Source: Trichoplax sp. H2
Taxonomy: Eukaryota; Placozoa; Uniplacotomia; Trichoplacea
Assembly (NCBI GenBank): GCA_003344405.1
Contig: NOWV01000032.1
Span: forward strand, 310,001-374,000
Direction: 5' to 3'
Length of the DNA: 64,000 bases
The translations under genes were made by a program, and so were the position numbers. The notes under the pieces are model-generated. The model was not told the origin of the DNA. It did not search any database and worked only from the letters and a program-made list of their open reading frames with translations. Position 1 is the stretch's first letter. Each line of letters starts with the position of its first letter. Shown one piece after another: positions 1 to 12,948 of the stretch.

Positions 1-420
1 AAAATTTCATACGATCTATTCCATATTAGAGTTGATAGAAACCAATTACGAATCGATTTAATTATTAAAAAAGAGATACAGTATCAATAAACTTCAGTTA
101 TACACAATAATAGACTATGTGGCCATTAAGATCTAAATTTCTGATTCATATTACTGATGGTAGAACGAATATCATTCTATCCGTAATGGCACATGCACTA
201 CATTTAAATTAAGAGGCAGTCTGAAAAGGACTTGTACACCAAGTAAGTATTAAAGATATCCTTATAAAATTATTCTGTAATTTATATGATAAAGAATTGT
301 ATAGTATCATCCTTATAATATACTGGTTCTGCACATTCTTACGTAAGTAAGCCAATTTTAATATTAAATGAAGTAAAACCATTCTCAATTAATGCTACTT
401 CGCTAGGCTCTTTTCACTAC

Positions 421-687
421 ATGAAAACACTGAATTTTGGTGCCGGTGCCCTTCCTTTTGATATTTTATCTTACAAGAGATTTGGTTCTACATATAGTTC
501 TGGTGCTTCCTATTTCATATCGAATCCTGGTTGTATTCCTATTTCCTATTCTGGCTTTTACAAAAGCAAAACCCATAGTTCACTCCACGGCGTAGTTTGG
601 CTAAATTTCACTATTGGCATCTCTGATTTGAGCGTCTTCAACGCTCCTAAATTTTGTAGAAGTACAAGAACTTTAAAATCAATGGAG
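421..687 (+). CDS. tentative exon preceding 861-1085
   Basis: An open frame of 89 codons ends in ATGGAG just before a GTAATG donor and joins in phase 0 to the exon at 861. It is rich in Gly, Ser, Tyr and Phe. An ORF of this length can occur by chance in AT-rich DNA, and the opposite strand also has short protein-like frames, so strand and reality are uncertain. Confidence 0.2.
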
Positions 688-860
688 GTAATGGATATTT
701 TATTTTAATATATCTGTAAGCATTAATAAAATGATTCGTACCAAATTCTACTGTACTATTTCAGGTAGTCATATAGCTATGCAGCAATTTAATATTATTT
801 GTAAATTGCTAGTTCCGATTAAGTATTAAGTATTAATATGATATTTGCTATATTATTCAG

Positions 861-1085
861 AACTTCGATATATGGGATTTCATTGCAAAAGATTTTGGCC
901 AAGAAACTAAAAATCCAGAAGAAATGTTTAACACCATGCACAAAGAAACTGAACAGGAAGAACGCAAGCCTGAAAATAAAGTAGAAATCAAACCAGAACG
1001 GAACGATGACTTTGATGGTAAGAAATTCCTTCGCGAAAATTTTGGTTTGGGAGACTTCGATTTTGAGGATAGCGACGACGAATGA
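861..1085 (+). CDS. 3' terminal coding exon of an unrecognised gene
   Basis: After a TTATTCAG acceptor a 75-codon frame runs to TGA at 1083-1085. The product end is very hydrophilic and acidic: it begins NFDIWDFIAKDFGQ and ends LGDFDFEDSDDE, with a charged Glu/Lys linker between. Amino-acid choice is strongly protein-like, unlike chance ORFs in this AT-rich DNA. A possible preceding exon, 421-687, would join in phase 0 through donor GAG|GTAATG, but its composition is less convincing. Earlier exons would lie before the window. I do not recognise the family; the acidic tail suggests a soluble nuclear or cytoplasmic protein (inference). Confidence 0.5.
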   Translation, partial: NFDIWDFIAKDFGQETKNPEEMFNTMHKETEQEERKPENKVEIKPERNDDFDGKKFLRENFGLGDFDFEDSDDE

Positions 1086-4000
1086 ACATCGTGCCAGTGG
1101 AAAGCTCGATTTTGATTTAAATTAAGAGTAGAAAATAGTACGTTGCTAAAATTACACTGCTATATGGTGAATTTTACTTTAAGATTTCATTCCGTTTTCG
1201 ATGGTTTAATTACTGGTCTATACCAAATAATCACCTAGTCATAGCGTATATACTCGTAATAATAGGAAAGTTTAATTATCTAATCTAGTCTCTATGTTAA
1301 TCATTTCATGTCTGTTAATACTATATGATACTACATTAACTATATCAGGCTAGTAATTAAAGTATTCCAATCATTAAACTTCATCAATAAAGCAGATATT
1401 TTTAAAAGCGTGAAATTTTACTTTGGACTAATTACCTTCCAGTTAGTTCAACTGATACAATGTTATTGCTCTAGCTTCATTCCTGAGTAATCATAATGAA
1501 CTTCGGAAATAGATATATATATACCCACATATTAAGGTTTATTAACTCACAAATTTAGTGATGCATGACACCATCTGAACAATAGAAGTAAATAATTGAT
1601 TGCAAGTGTTGGATCTAAAAATTTTCAGCAAAATATCACACCCTATAGTCTTAGCAGATCCTTGGGGATTACAATATCATTTATTTTTTTTCTTTTATAA
1701 AGTAGGGTTAAATGCGCAAAGAGTGGAAACAGTAGCAATAATTCATACATAGGTCAATAGAATTTTATTTCTTCAATTGAACTGCTGGCCGTCTTAGCGC
1801 CTTAATACAGACGCATAGCATGGTAGCTATAGGATAGAGACGAATCAAATATAGTGCAAAAGAATTACAAAAGCATAGTACTTTATTTCAATTGAACTAA
1901 TAGAAAAATTTACGCCGTACAAAATAAATTTTCCGTAGTACTTTACTAAATAAATACCTTCACGAAATAATTACCAGTGAATTACAGTAGAATGTACTCG
2001 TCATATTTGTATATGGACATACTACCTAGTGTGTAACACTCTTCAAAAATCATTCTATTATGTTTATTTTCAATTTTTTATTACAGTGGACTTTCTGTAG
2101 CAAGATCTTAAAATTTCGTATTAATAGCTAATATCGTGCTAAGGTATTTTTATCTCTACAATCTTAAATACTCTTATGAAACATTTTATACTTGGCTATC
2201 ATTTGATATAGGAATTTACTTAGTGAATCATACCTTATTGCTTGGATTCTAAGCATAACTGCTTCCCTTGATAAATCATCTAAGTAAATCCAAGTTAAAT
2301 CACTGTTTCTGCATGCCCGCCTAGCTGTTACAAATGCACCCATTTTTACTGTTAGATAGTATTATTTTGTGTTATTTAAGCCAACAATAATTTAACTAAA
2401 GTAGGAGTATCGCACTGTATTAGAGAATTAGTAATTAATTCATCCATTATAGTACCACATTAGTAATGGCGACATTTATTGAATAGAGAATTAAATAATT
2501 GGTTGACGTCTCACAAAAGCTGCACTTCTATTTTCTTAGAAGAATCGGTCTTTGATGCGAACTGAAAAGTATAACAATTATCGCTGTTAGATAAACAAAC
2601 CTGTTGATAACAATCAAAAATTTAAATAAACTGGAGTTCATTCATTTTCCAACTTCAATCCGGCTCAGGATGTGACTGGATATGTATTATGATAATGATG
2701 GTGTTATTGGTGTATCACACGGTATCAATAAAATGAAATTCTAATAACGATCGTCAGCAATTAACTACAATACTGCTAAACATGTCCATTAGAATAGAAG
2801 AGTCAACCCAATCCAACATCAGTGGAGTTTGCTAATTACTTTGTTTAAACGGAAAGATTGCCTTAAAGTATAATTTGATTTCTACTAAAATTTATAAAAG
2901 ATATATTTGCAGATATCGTATTAACTAAAGCCTATAAAATTGTCTTAGTGTGGCAACTAGACCAACTCCTACTTAATTAAGCACGGTAATATGTATTATT
3001 AGTGGTAAAGGCTGAACTGAAGTACTCAAAATTATACGTAGATGTTAGGGTGTTACCTTACCGTAAGAATAGCTTAATATTACAGTAGTAGCTAATATAG
3101 TAAATATCGATAATTGTAGCGCTAGATAAGTAATGCCTTAATGCGAGTATTATTTGTGATTAGCTGTTACGTATTTAATATTGATTGCTATTGCGTGTAG
3201 GTTGTAGTAAGATAATTTAAGTTCTAGCTCACGATAGTTGATACGCCAATAATATTTAGAGTAGGACTACGTATGGATAATATATTAAAATTATTTAGTA
3301 ATAGGAAAAGTATCTTAGGATCTGTCTCAGTCATCAAAATAACTTAGATGTGAATGGGTAGTTTATGATAACATTTTGTTTTGGACTTTTTAGAAGTATG
3401 AACTACTACTTTAGGAATTATTATTGTTAGTAATAACCTAAGTTATTATGATATTATGATGATATAGTAATATGTTACAAGTAAGTATCGAGAACTAAGG
3501 AGCTTGACAGGGCTTACAGTCGAAGTGGATTTATACATGAAATTATTTATTACCTCAAATGTCTATATTTGATAATTCAATCGTAATAACATGTTTGTTA
3601 TTAAAATATGTTGATAGCATAGTAAATGTGTTTATAACCACTGAAAGAGTATATAAGAAGGACTGTGATCAATAAAAGGTGATTCAGGTTAAGGCTAAGT
3701 TGTGTAATAGTTTTATGCCGTATATTGTGGTAAGCGAGTTTATACTTCCAGTTACTACATCGTAGGCTAGGGAATTAGTTCTGCAGATTAAAGTAAAGTT
3801 TATTATAAATACTGTGTTGTTTTCTTGTGTCGCAAGAGTAGTTATGGCAGTACTGCGATCATTTTAGTCGGATATGCCATCCCTAATATGGTATAATAAC
3901 TAGACTATGCTTTTTTACAAGTTAGCCGGTTCCTATATGAACAGGACGAAATCGAGTAAGTGTTGTGACTGTGGCAATAAAAGTTCTGTCTTTACGACCC

Positions 4001-4696
4001 TTTGCTGTGCATTTGAGTCGGTAGTTTACTTATAGACTTTACTGTACGTTCCCTTGCCGTAGAGTCAATTTATGACAGTGTAATTTAAAACATTAATGCA
4101 CCTAATCTTATCGATCACGATTATTTAAAAGAGATATTATTAATTATCTAGCTTTATCTCTCCTGCTCTAAGAATATAATTTTGATAACTCGTATATTGA
4201 TATGTTAGTATCAAATATGGACCGATATAGACAGTAAACATTCACGTATTTCCACCGATAAGTTGCCGAGCAGATAATTAAGACCCGTAAATGTACTGTA
4301 TATGATAGCATTGTACGATTATCATGTACTTGGCGTATATACAGCAACTACGAGTATTTGGATGTTATGTAAGCATTTTAATCCTTGTCTATCGAAGCAT
4401 TTCCTTACTTATTTTCATAGCCTACATTGTCTATAAACCTTCACCAAGCTGTTATTCTTTACTCCGTTTTCTAACCTTATTAATACGTTACATGTTCTAT
4501 ATAGTACTTCAGGATAAGAAGTAATATCTATCTAATCTCTTTGATTATCATATGTGTCGATAATGCGGTGTAATTTTAATGCAAAGTCTTCAGTAACAGT
4601 CATTTAAGAGCTACGGTGGTCAGTGATGATTAATTCACTACTATAAAATCACAATGTATATTAGCAAACTCGCTAGATATAGTGATCGTTCATTTC

Positions 4697-4717
4697 GAAT
4701 GGGTTTTCGACCCATTC
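4697..4717. repeat. perfect 8-bp hairpin
   Basis: GAATGGGT, five-base loop TTTCG, then ACCCATTC. An isolated perfect inverted repeat in the gene-free region; function unknown. Confidence 0.6.
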
Positions 4718-7700
4718 ATGATAGCAACTTTATCTGATATGGTTAATGCATGGAGTACTAGAAATTTTTGTACTTCATAGTTAACGGTTTTGTACCGATA
4801 TAATACTGTATACTAATGCTATTCGTTGTACAGTAGCTGCCCAGTAGGCCTTTCGAAAGGCAATTCTTAGGTGTTTCAAAGGTACTGCTATATTTTTATT
4901 AGACCTTACGGTATATTAGGGTTATAATCCTTAGAAGCAACTCAAAGTAAGTGCTTTGCGTTAAACTAGTAAACTTTTAAGGAAGTACACGTAGTCCGTG
5001 ACAACACTCAAGACCGGCCGTAAAGTAGCGCAAGGTGAGTTTACTGTATTTAGTAAAAATGCTATCCTACACAAAACAAAAGCTAAAATGTCCGTACAAA
5101 TCCCATTGGAAGAAGACTAAGACAGTACTGCAGGCTAGTCTTAAGTGTGTAATAATGTCTTACTGTAGCATACGCGTATAATTCCATAAAAAACAACTTA
5201 ATTAATATTTAGGTTAAAAATTGAAGTGAATACTGTAATAAATATTTAGTACCTCATAGAGGTATGAAATGAAAATACTATACTTCGATCATATACAATT
5301 ACTGAGAGCCCTTAATGAGATTACTGACTCGTATTATTGGGAATTTACACCTAGTCTTTAGGGCTTGACCTAGAAGTAGTGTATGGTAGTTAACACTAGT
5401 TTGAATACTGATCAGTGAATAAATTGTACTAATATACCGGATGTTTGTTCTCCATAGTAATCAAGTAGTCATTGAATTGAAATACAGAAGAATACGCTTA
5501 TATAAGGGAATATACCAAGGTAGAACAACAACAAAGAAAACAAGCAAAGGAGAACAGTGACGGAAAGTCTGAGAAGTAGATGAAGAGTTACAGCTACAGT
5601 GCAGTTATGGCCGGTCGTATAATATACTGTACACTAGAGATGATGAGAGAGATGGGGTAATTCAGTTACTCAGGTTTGTTAAAATTGAAAAGTTGTTGCC
5701 AATTTTAATAAACTTTTGTCACGTCTCTATGTCAGATAAAAATAGATACGGATGGGTAGATAGAGCATAAGTAAATATTCAATTGGAGCTATCTAGATGC
5801 TGGATGATAGTGCGAACTTATTGTGATAGATTGATTATTCTTTGTAGTCGTTCCGTTGGAGCAAATGCAACTTACACCTAGAATAGCCGTTGGCCGAGTG
5901 ACCCAGTTATTACAGTCAATTTACGGTAGAATTCCTAAATTGACCTTATTCACCTCGATATCTTAGCCTTACGGTCTTGAAGTCAGTAAGATTTCGTCTT
6001 GTTCCGGTCACGAAGAAATAGGACGTTGTTATTAGGAAAGAGTAAGCATGGAAAGTACGCATACTTACTATACTTATTTCTGATTGGTGTATCATAATGA
6101 TACGTATTACAGTAAATCAGTACTCTATGCCTATTCAAGGAGGAACCAGAACCACTAAAACACTAAGCAGTCCTTGGAGAATTAGTAATTCTTAAATAGC
6201 TCCTAATATAATATTTTGTTTTCCTTATATGTAAACTGCTCGTTGAGATCACAAGATAATTACTGACGAAATCTTACATGCACAGCCCTAATAATTATAA
6301 TTTAAAATTCATATACTGTAAGTATTAAGAATTCTGGCTATTCCATTTCGCAATAACATGCTGTTTCTGATTTTATCATATTCAAAATAGTTTACTCATT
6401 AAACAGACCAATTGAGAACGCATTCATAAATTTAGCTTTAATTTCCTAATAACCAAATCTAACTGACAATATTTACAGTATAACATTATTATCAAATTCG
6501 ACACCTATTAATAATATGTGTCCGGTGGACTCCATGAAGAATAGTATTAGTACAGCATTGATGCTGTTACTAAAGAGCGGTATAACTTAGAGTATAGGAT
6601 ATAAGATAATTTTTCTAACATTTCGTATAAACAACTTGGACAATTCTATTTCGGAACTGGAATGGTAACTTCATTAATATTGCTATAACTATTAACCACC
6701 TTAGCGTGTACCGGTACTCAAGATTGTAGTGAGTGAAGTATGTAGTCTTATTCCGTAAACGCCTGCAAATACTAGGAAATAGTTAATTGATTAATTATAT
6801 TAATTATATTGACGTAACTTATAAATAAGCATGTAAGAGTATCACAAATTTACCATCGTCTTTTGCCGTTAACGACTCTTAAGATATTTAGCGTTTCTGT
6901 TCAGAATTGCTTGATACTGTGTACTGCATTCAGTAATAAGGTTTAACTATGATTTCATACTAAGGAATTTGCAATAGTTGCAATATGAACAAAATGCAAT
7001 AACCGTGTACCCTGACGTAAAGAAAAATTCTGAGATAAATTGATTTTAAAGTAGTTCAGTGCAATTTATGATTAAGAATTTCTAGCTCACCCAAATATCC
7101 CTGTAAGCATGAGGAAGTTAACATCGTGTAATATACTTACTTGTACGTGTACATTTGTTCTTTATTATCAAGGGCTAATTTCACATCTAGCTTTAAACGT
7201 AATGTGGTTAAAGACACACTATCATCATAAATACATTTTAAGTTACTATCCGAAGATCTAGAAACTTTATTTTTCAGTCGCTGGATAGATACTTAATGAT
7301 TATAAATTTTCTGTCTTGTACGAGTTGATTACTTATTTTTTATTGTATCTTACCAGTAGCTCTGTAAAGTAGCAGTCAATGTATTTGATGTAACGCATCG
7401 GAAGTGAATCTTTAAACTGCAATAGAGCTGTACTATTTGACCCTCAAAACAATGGTGATGCATAACGTCAGAGATTTACAAAGTTGCCGTACATTATATT
7501 AAGTAGGTAGTTGTAACGAAGTGACTTCTACTAACTAATTCTGATCTTATTTTCGTCAGATAATATACTTTAGTATTTGTTGAGAATACCGTTATCTATG
7601 GCGCTATACATTTCTTTTATAGATAATTGCATAATTTTATAATATTATCAATAGACTGATAAATAGTGTTTATGTGGATTTACTATAAATCGACTAATTT

Positions 7701-9912
7701 TTCGGTAAAGACTGGGTTTTATTTTACTCTAAGGGAGACTAGTGGTATTACTGTTTCTCCTGATGATCGGAGATCGTCAGTATTTATAACCGTGCTGTAG
7801 GTAGATGTTGTGGAGGACAAATTTGGCAATAGACTCTTAGTATTAGTTTGCTTACAGTAGTTTTAACTTTTCGTCATTACAAATTTCAATATGCAATCGT
7901 GGTAGGAAATAGTAGCATGCAATATCCAAACAACAAGCAGTGTTCGTAGCATTACATACTGTACAGTAGTTGTGAATATAAAATAACTTACATGGTACTT
8001 ACCGTGTTTAGGGTCTTATGAAATTCAAAGCTTATTTCATACTACTTACAGTACACATGATATTAATTTTGTTATTATTCTAGCTGTTACATTTATAATA
8101 ATATTCATATTTTTGTTCTTTTACGTATCCTAGAAAATTTTACGTGCAAATTGTTATTGATTTCTGATAATTATAAGCAAACATTGACCAAAATAATTAT
8201 TTAAGATACTAATCATTAAAATCGCTCGCGTATTTCCTTGGAGGCCAATGCTAAGAAGAATTATCGTACAAGTTATTTTAAATTCCCAGATAACGTGAGC
8301 AAGCAGCAGTTATGCTTTTACGTAAATTATTCTTTACATTCATTTTTTTCTTCCGACCTCTATAATATATAATTATATACGTATCTCATGCTGGTACTGA
8401 TCTGATACCAGTATTGTACAATAGCTCTCTAGCGAGGCTACAAATTGCGATGCAACCACTACGGATACAAATAATCATACAATAATATACTCTATAATAA
8501 GAGGTACTAACAATCTGTAATTGTCAAAAGTGCTTCATAAGGGATATATTAAATTGAACATTAAAGCTTAACGAAATTGTTGGTAACTATAGAATAAAAA
8601 TCGTCACAGTACAATTTTGTGAGTTGATTGTAACTTACGTTAAGTTACGTTAAACAGAGTATCTGATATTTAGATTGGCCTGGATAGACATTATACCTTA
8701 AACTTCCCAATACGAGGATTTTGTTTATTTGCAGGTATTCTGTATCTATGACGTTACAATGAAAGATTAACAATGTAGTTTGCGCATTGTTATGTATTGG
8801 CTGAGTAATATCTTACCATTAATACTATCCTTACTGTCTTTCTATACATTACACACATCACACTACCGTATACCTACGCAGTAATTTAGTACACATATGC
8901 TATAAATTTCGACCTATAATTGCATATGTCTGAAAGATCATTACTGAACTGTTCTGAGTAAGATATTACGATTTTCGTTATTAACATATAAAAATAGTTT
9001 GGATAGAAAAGGGAATTAAGTTTACTAAAGTTACCATAGGAATTAGTTAAAAGATATTTATTTACTGAATATTTTATTCGTTAGTATTATCAGAACTCAT
9101 CCACACGGCATGGTGTACTGGTTCGTCTGCTGGTATAAATTAATTACAATATAGCCACATTAATTAAACACATTATCTGGTCTCTTTACTTGCAGAACTA
9201 CTTTATTTATTATATATTTCTGAATATCATTTCAATTTTCTAGGCGATTCTATTTCTCATAGTCAATAATTCTATTAATGTATTATTCCTTCCTAAGTAA
9301 TTTGTACCTACAAAATATGGTAATATCGTAAAAAAATTTTAATATATGGCAATCATTGTCACAGATAATTAATAGTAGATTATAGCAATATGTCAAAGAT
9401 GGGAAATCTCTCTCGAAAAGAATAGGTTTGAAATTATTTAGTAATTACATTAGCGTCGAACCTGTCTCTTTATAAATTACAGTAGATTAAATTATGGGTG
9501 GTAATGATTTAAGATACTATCAACCGAAATAAATAATATCAATCAAGATTCAGAACGCTGCTGTTATAAATTTAATACATAATTTACCACATTTCCTCTT
9601 ATTAATAATTATTGTGAAGGATTTATTAATTAATTATGATTCGTCTAGAATTTATAATTTATCAATAGTACATATTAATGTAATGGACTATAATGCTTAT
9701 AACCTTCATGTATCGATATCCGTTACCATTAAGAGAATTTTCAGGATAAGCATATATATACACTAATCTCATAATTAAATCAAAATTTATACAAAAATAT
9801 ATTTGCTGCACACATTTTTATAACCATTACGCTGCTTTCAGATCAAATTTTGCATATATAACAATTCGTGTTATCGGATTTGGTGAGAATAGATACACTG
9901 TAGTTAGCATAT

Positions 9913-9930
9913 GAGTACGACTTCGTACTC
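9913..9930. repeat. perfect palindrome
   Basis: GAGTACGA, two-base centre, TCGTACTC. It lies about 0.9 kb upstream of the GPCR start. It could be a dyad binding site or chance. Confidence 0.5.
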
Positions 9931-10846
9931 GTGATCTGTGCAAATCCCATATATTGCTACTAGCCTGTATTAAATTCTGAATTTATTTTTTGATAATAAA
10001 GCTACTGTATAACTCATTTTCAATCAATAAAATTTGTATATCTATTAAGCTCACTCTTATTGCAGTAAGTTCTATGATTATTTCATTAGGGAGTACTACA
10101 GCACAATATCGTATTGGGTACAATATAAAGTTATTAAAAAACTGTGCCACGTAACTATGCAACTGTGAAAATCTGTACTGATCAGTCTATAAGATAGCAG
10201 TAAATTCTCATTACTCTATTTCAATGCCGATTCCATGAACAGGCATAATTTTTGTACTATGATATTTTGGCATAAATTTAATGCTTACAAGACTGTATTA
10301 GTACTTACTGTATCAAATCAACTGTTTTCACGTGTTTTTACTTAGTGCTTCCTGTTAATAATTACGATATAACGGTAGCTGATACATTTACACTTATAGC
10401 AGTTCTTTACTTACTTTACTGTAGTAGTATAACTGGCGATATAAAACAAAAAACTCATAAGATGCACCTTTGTTATCTTTATTCGACTGAATTAATGATG
10501 TTGACTTTTCATACAAAGACTGATTAGCATGACTATAGAATAAGGGTGTAATCAGGTTATGAGCTTTCGAGGTTTATTATTAAAATCAAGGTCATGACTT
10601 TAATAATTCAATTTTAGTTGCTATTAAGATAATATAGCTCTTATTATTACTGATGATCGACAATATGCCCATATGTTCATATTTAGATTAAAACAAAAAG
10701 CCTTCTTCGGTACTTTGTCAAAACAAGAACTAAAGAATCTTCGTCCCTGTGTCATTTACATACCATAGTTTCGTCGACCAAATCAAAATTTTGACGATAA
10801 TTGAAAGTTGCTGCCCAAAGTTTATTATTGAGATCTGAAATTAGCC

Positions 10847-11836
10847 ATGGCCTATATCTTTTTAGCTATTGTAGGGGGCTTTGGTGCTACTTTATGTCTT
10901 GCTATAGCGATTTTCACACTAAGTAGGCGTAAGTTACGATCACCAAATTTTGCATCCTTTTTAAGTTTGTGTATTAACGGTATATTCTTTGGAAGCTTGT
11001 ATTTAATACCAAGATATGCCTCAGATTTTTCCCGTAATACTGCTATAATTTGCCACATACTACCACGGCTAGGTCAAGCACTTTTGCTTAATGTTGGTCT
11101 TCATGTTTCTATTATGACAATTGAACGGTACATCGCTATCGTTTACCCGTTTAGATACGAACGACTTTTTACTCGTACAGTAGTCGTAATTGTTATTTTC
11201 TTTTTATGGTTTCTTGTTGTTGGTTTACAACTAATTGTTAGTGGAATTGAATATGCTCAAATCAATCGGACTATCGTCGACAAGTGTGCCTACAGTAGAG
11301 GATTCGGGAATACTAGCAACCTCATAAATGCTGGTTTTACCGTTGCACTAAGCTGTTTGACATTTATCGTTTTAGTTTACGTTTATGCACGTGTATTAAT
11401 CATAATATCACATCACCATCGGAAGATTCGTCGACATCTTACTCCATCAGACGCCGATAGTAATGTAGTTAGAACTCGTAAAAAGGCAATTTTACAAGCT
11501 GGTCTACTATTCGGAGTCTATCTGGTCTTTTTTTTGCCCTTTATTCTCGTTACCGTTCTTTTGCCAAGCTTGCCATTCAGTATGTCACTATTTGATTTTT
11601 ATGTACATGTTCTACGAAATATGGCATTTGTTTTTCCGTTCATTCAACCTTTGCTGTATTTAATATTTACAGCAAATATTCGTAAAGAATTAAAGCATGT
11701 TTTATGTAGCAGTAGCCTGAAAAGCGCAATTCTTGTTAGTAACTCTAATACCGCCTTCGTTACTATTGAAAAAACTAGCATTAACCAATATGCGACAAGG
11801 TCTGGTCTTCTCCAGAGTACTCAAACTCAAATATAA
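10847..11836 (+). CDS. intronless class A (rhodopsin-like) GPCR
   Basis: A 329-residue seven-transmembrane receptor in one exon, starting in a strong initiation context (AGCCATGG). TM segments lie at about residues 2-26, 36-57, 68-100, 107-132, 158-186, 213-240 and 254-277. Family marks visible: a TM3 Cys (IICHI) and an extracellular loop 2 Cys (VDKCAY) for the usual disulphide, ERYIAIVYP at the end of TM3 (the DRY position), Trp in TM4, and QPLLYLIF in TM7 in place of NPxxY. Odd features: the TM2 Asp is replaced by Asn (LCINGIF), TM1 lacks the GN motif, and TM6 reads VFFLPF without the CWxP Trp. The N-terminus is only a few residues and the C-tail is Ser/Thr-rich. It should act at the plasma membrane through G proteins; the ligand cannot be inferred. 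Intronless receptors of this kind often belong to expanded lineage-specific families. Confidence 0.93.
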   Translation: MAYIFLAIVGGFGATLCLAIAIFTLSRRKLRSPNFASFLSLCINGIFFGSLYLIPRYASDFSRNTAIICHILPRLGQALLLNVGLHVSIMTIERYIAIVYPFRYERLFTRTVVVIVIFFLWFLVVGLQLIVSGIEYAQINRTIVDKCAYSRGFGNTSNLINAGFTVALSCLTFIVLVYVYARVLIIISHHHRKIRRHLTPSDADSNVVRTRKKAILQAGLLFGVYLVFFLPFILVTVLLPSLPFSMSLFDFYVHVLRNMAFVFPFIQPLLYLIFTANIRKELKHVLCSSSLKSAILVSNSNTAFVTIEKTSINQYATRSGLLQSTQTQI

Positions 11837-12199
11837 GGATTTTAATTACGAATTATAAAATTACTTGCAATTTTAAAAATTCTTAGTTATGCTATCATTA
11901 AAAATTATACAGTATATAAGTGGTATTCGTTATTTACTCTTACTGTGACAAATGTAGTATTATCGATTTATAACGTAAAATCGTTTCATAATTGACACTA
12001 TTAAGAATAATCATGGGTACTTTGCAACATGTCATTACTTTTCTTTGTTACCTAAGCCTGAAAGCCAATGGCTATTATAATTACAACTGCTATTAGTGGA
12101 CTGTAGCCGTCTGCCTACGAGACTGTTCTCGAAATCACTCATATGATCGGTAAACTACGATTATAATTATAATAAATTTCTCTGAAATTTTCATAGTTG

Positions 12200-12238
12200 C
12201 ATTGTCTTGGTTTAATAATCTTACTTGGAAAGACAATG
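12200..12238. repeat. 9-bp inverted repeat
   Basis: CATTGTCTT and AAGACAATG separated by 21 bases, a perfect 9-bp stem. It lies about 360 bp past the GPCR stop codon; it may fall in the 3' UTR. Confidence 0.5.
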
Positions 12239-12372
12239 TGAAAACTTCATGTTTGGTTATTATAGCAACAAGAATGTCGCTTCAGTGTATATATCAGTGA
12301 TCGATGGGGTTAATCATGGCATGCAAGTTAAGATCTTTCCGTGAGATAGATCTCTCTTGTCCGTATATTTTC

Positions 12373-12492
12373 TCATAACACTGCTGGTACTGAACAGAAG
12401 AGCACTATCAACTTTCGAATCTGTCTGATATCACTTGGCTTCTCTGTCAAAGAATCTTCATCAACAACATCATAAATTTCGTATAAAGACTG
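12373..12492 (-). CDS. coding-like fragment, unrecognised
   Basis: On the minus strand a TTATAAG acceptor is followed by 40 codons to TGA. The start reads QSLYEIYDVVDEDSLTEKPS, hydrophilic and protein-like, then turns hydrophobic near the stop. Overlapping frames lower on the same strand are also open, so the exon limits are unclear. No family recognised. Confidence 0.22.
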   Translation of the reverse strand, partial: QSLYEIYDVVDEDSLTEKPSDIRQIRKLIVLFCSVPAVL

Positions 12493-12740
12493 CTTATAAG
12501 AGATTCAAGATTTTTGATCAAGATTATAATTTAATCATAAATCCAATAACCACATAACGGTGGTTTCTTACTAAGCCAATTAAAGAATAACAACGCCCTT
12601 TACATATCACTATGATATTACATGATGTTTCAGACTTAGGCGGCAAAAATTAAGTCCGCTCTATCTAGCAATTATCATAGTACAATTCGGTAGAAGTATG
12701 TTTGCTGTCGTAAAGCATAATCGTTCATAGAAGATTACAG

Positions 12741-12948
12741 GTACTTCTTAACTCAAAATTGCATCGAATGTAACGCAATTCAGCAAAAAGATATTGATAA
12801 CGTCCTATATGTACGTGCTGGAATATTTTTTATTGCACTAGGAACATACGATTATGTGCAAGCAATCAACATTCTACTACATGGAGTATCTTGTGGCATG
12901 CGTTACACTTTGAGGACAGCAAATACAGATCTCATTTTTCAAATATGA
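12741..12948 (+). CDS. possible terminal exon with a TPR-like helix pair
   Basis: After the acceptor GATTACAG an open frame of 68 residues ends at TGA 12946-12948. It contains a CIEC pair and then LYVRAGIFFIALGTYDYVQA, which fits the spacing of a tetratricopeptide helix pair (small and aromatic residues, then LG.Y..A). An internal GTATCT could end the exon earlier. A following mini-exon candidate is DVRSLIRAKRA near 13179. Upstream exons were not found, so identity and reality are uncertain. Confidence 0.28.

Larger units (their letters stand above)
1086..10846. other. long region without a recognisable gene
   Basis: About 9.8 kb in which I found no family-recognisable exon on either strand. 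Short open frames such as 4324-4524 and 10345-10527 look like chance ORFs. Between about 3.0 and 8.0 kb the + strand looks richer in G than C and is full of TAG/GTA words. Several perfect hairpins occur (see 4697-4717 and 9913-9930). A weak exon candidate is at 5483-5577. The region could be intergenic, a non-coding RNA locus or a long intron. Confidence 0.5.

Noticed and set aside
420-708. Minus-strand protein-like snippets such as EAPELYVEPNL
   Set aside because: They are interrupted by four stops and cannot be joined by introns of realistic length.
10852-11058. Minus-strand frame inside the GPCR
   Set aside because: Antisense shadow of a clear receptor reading frame.
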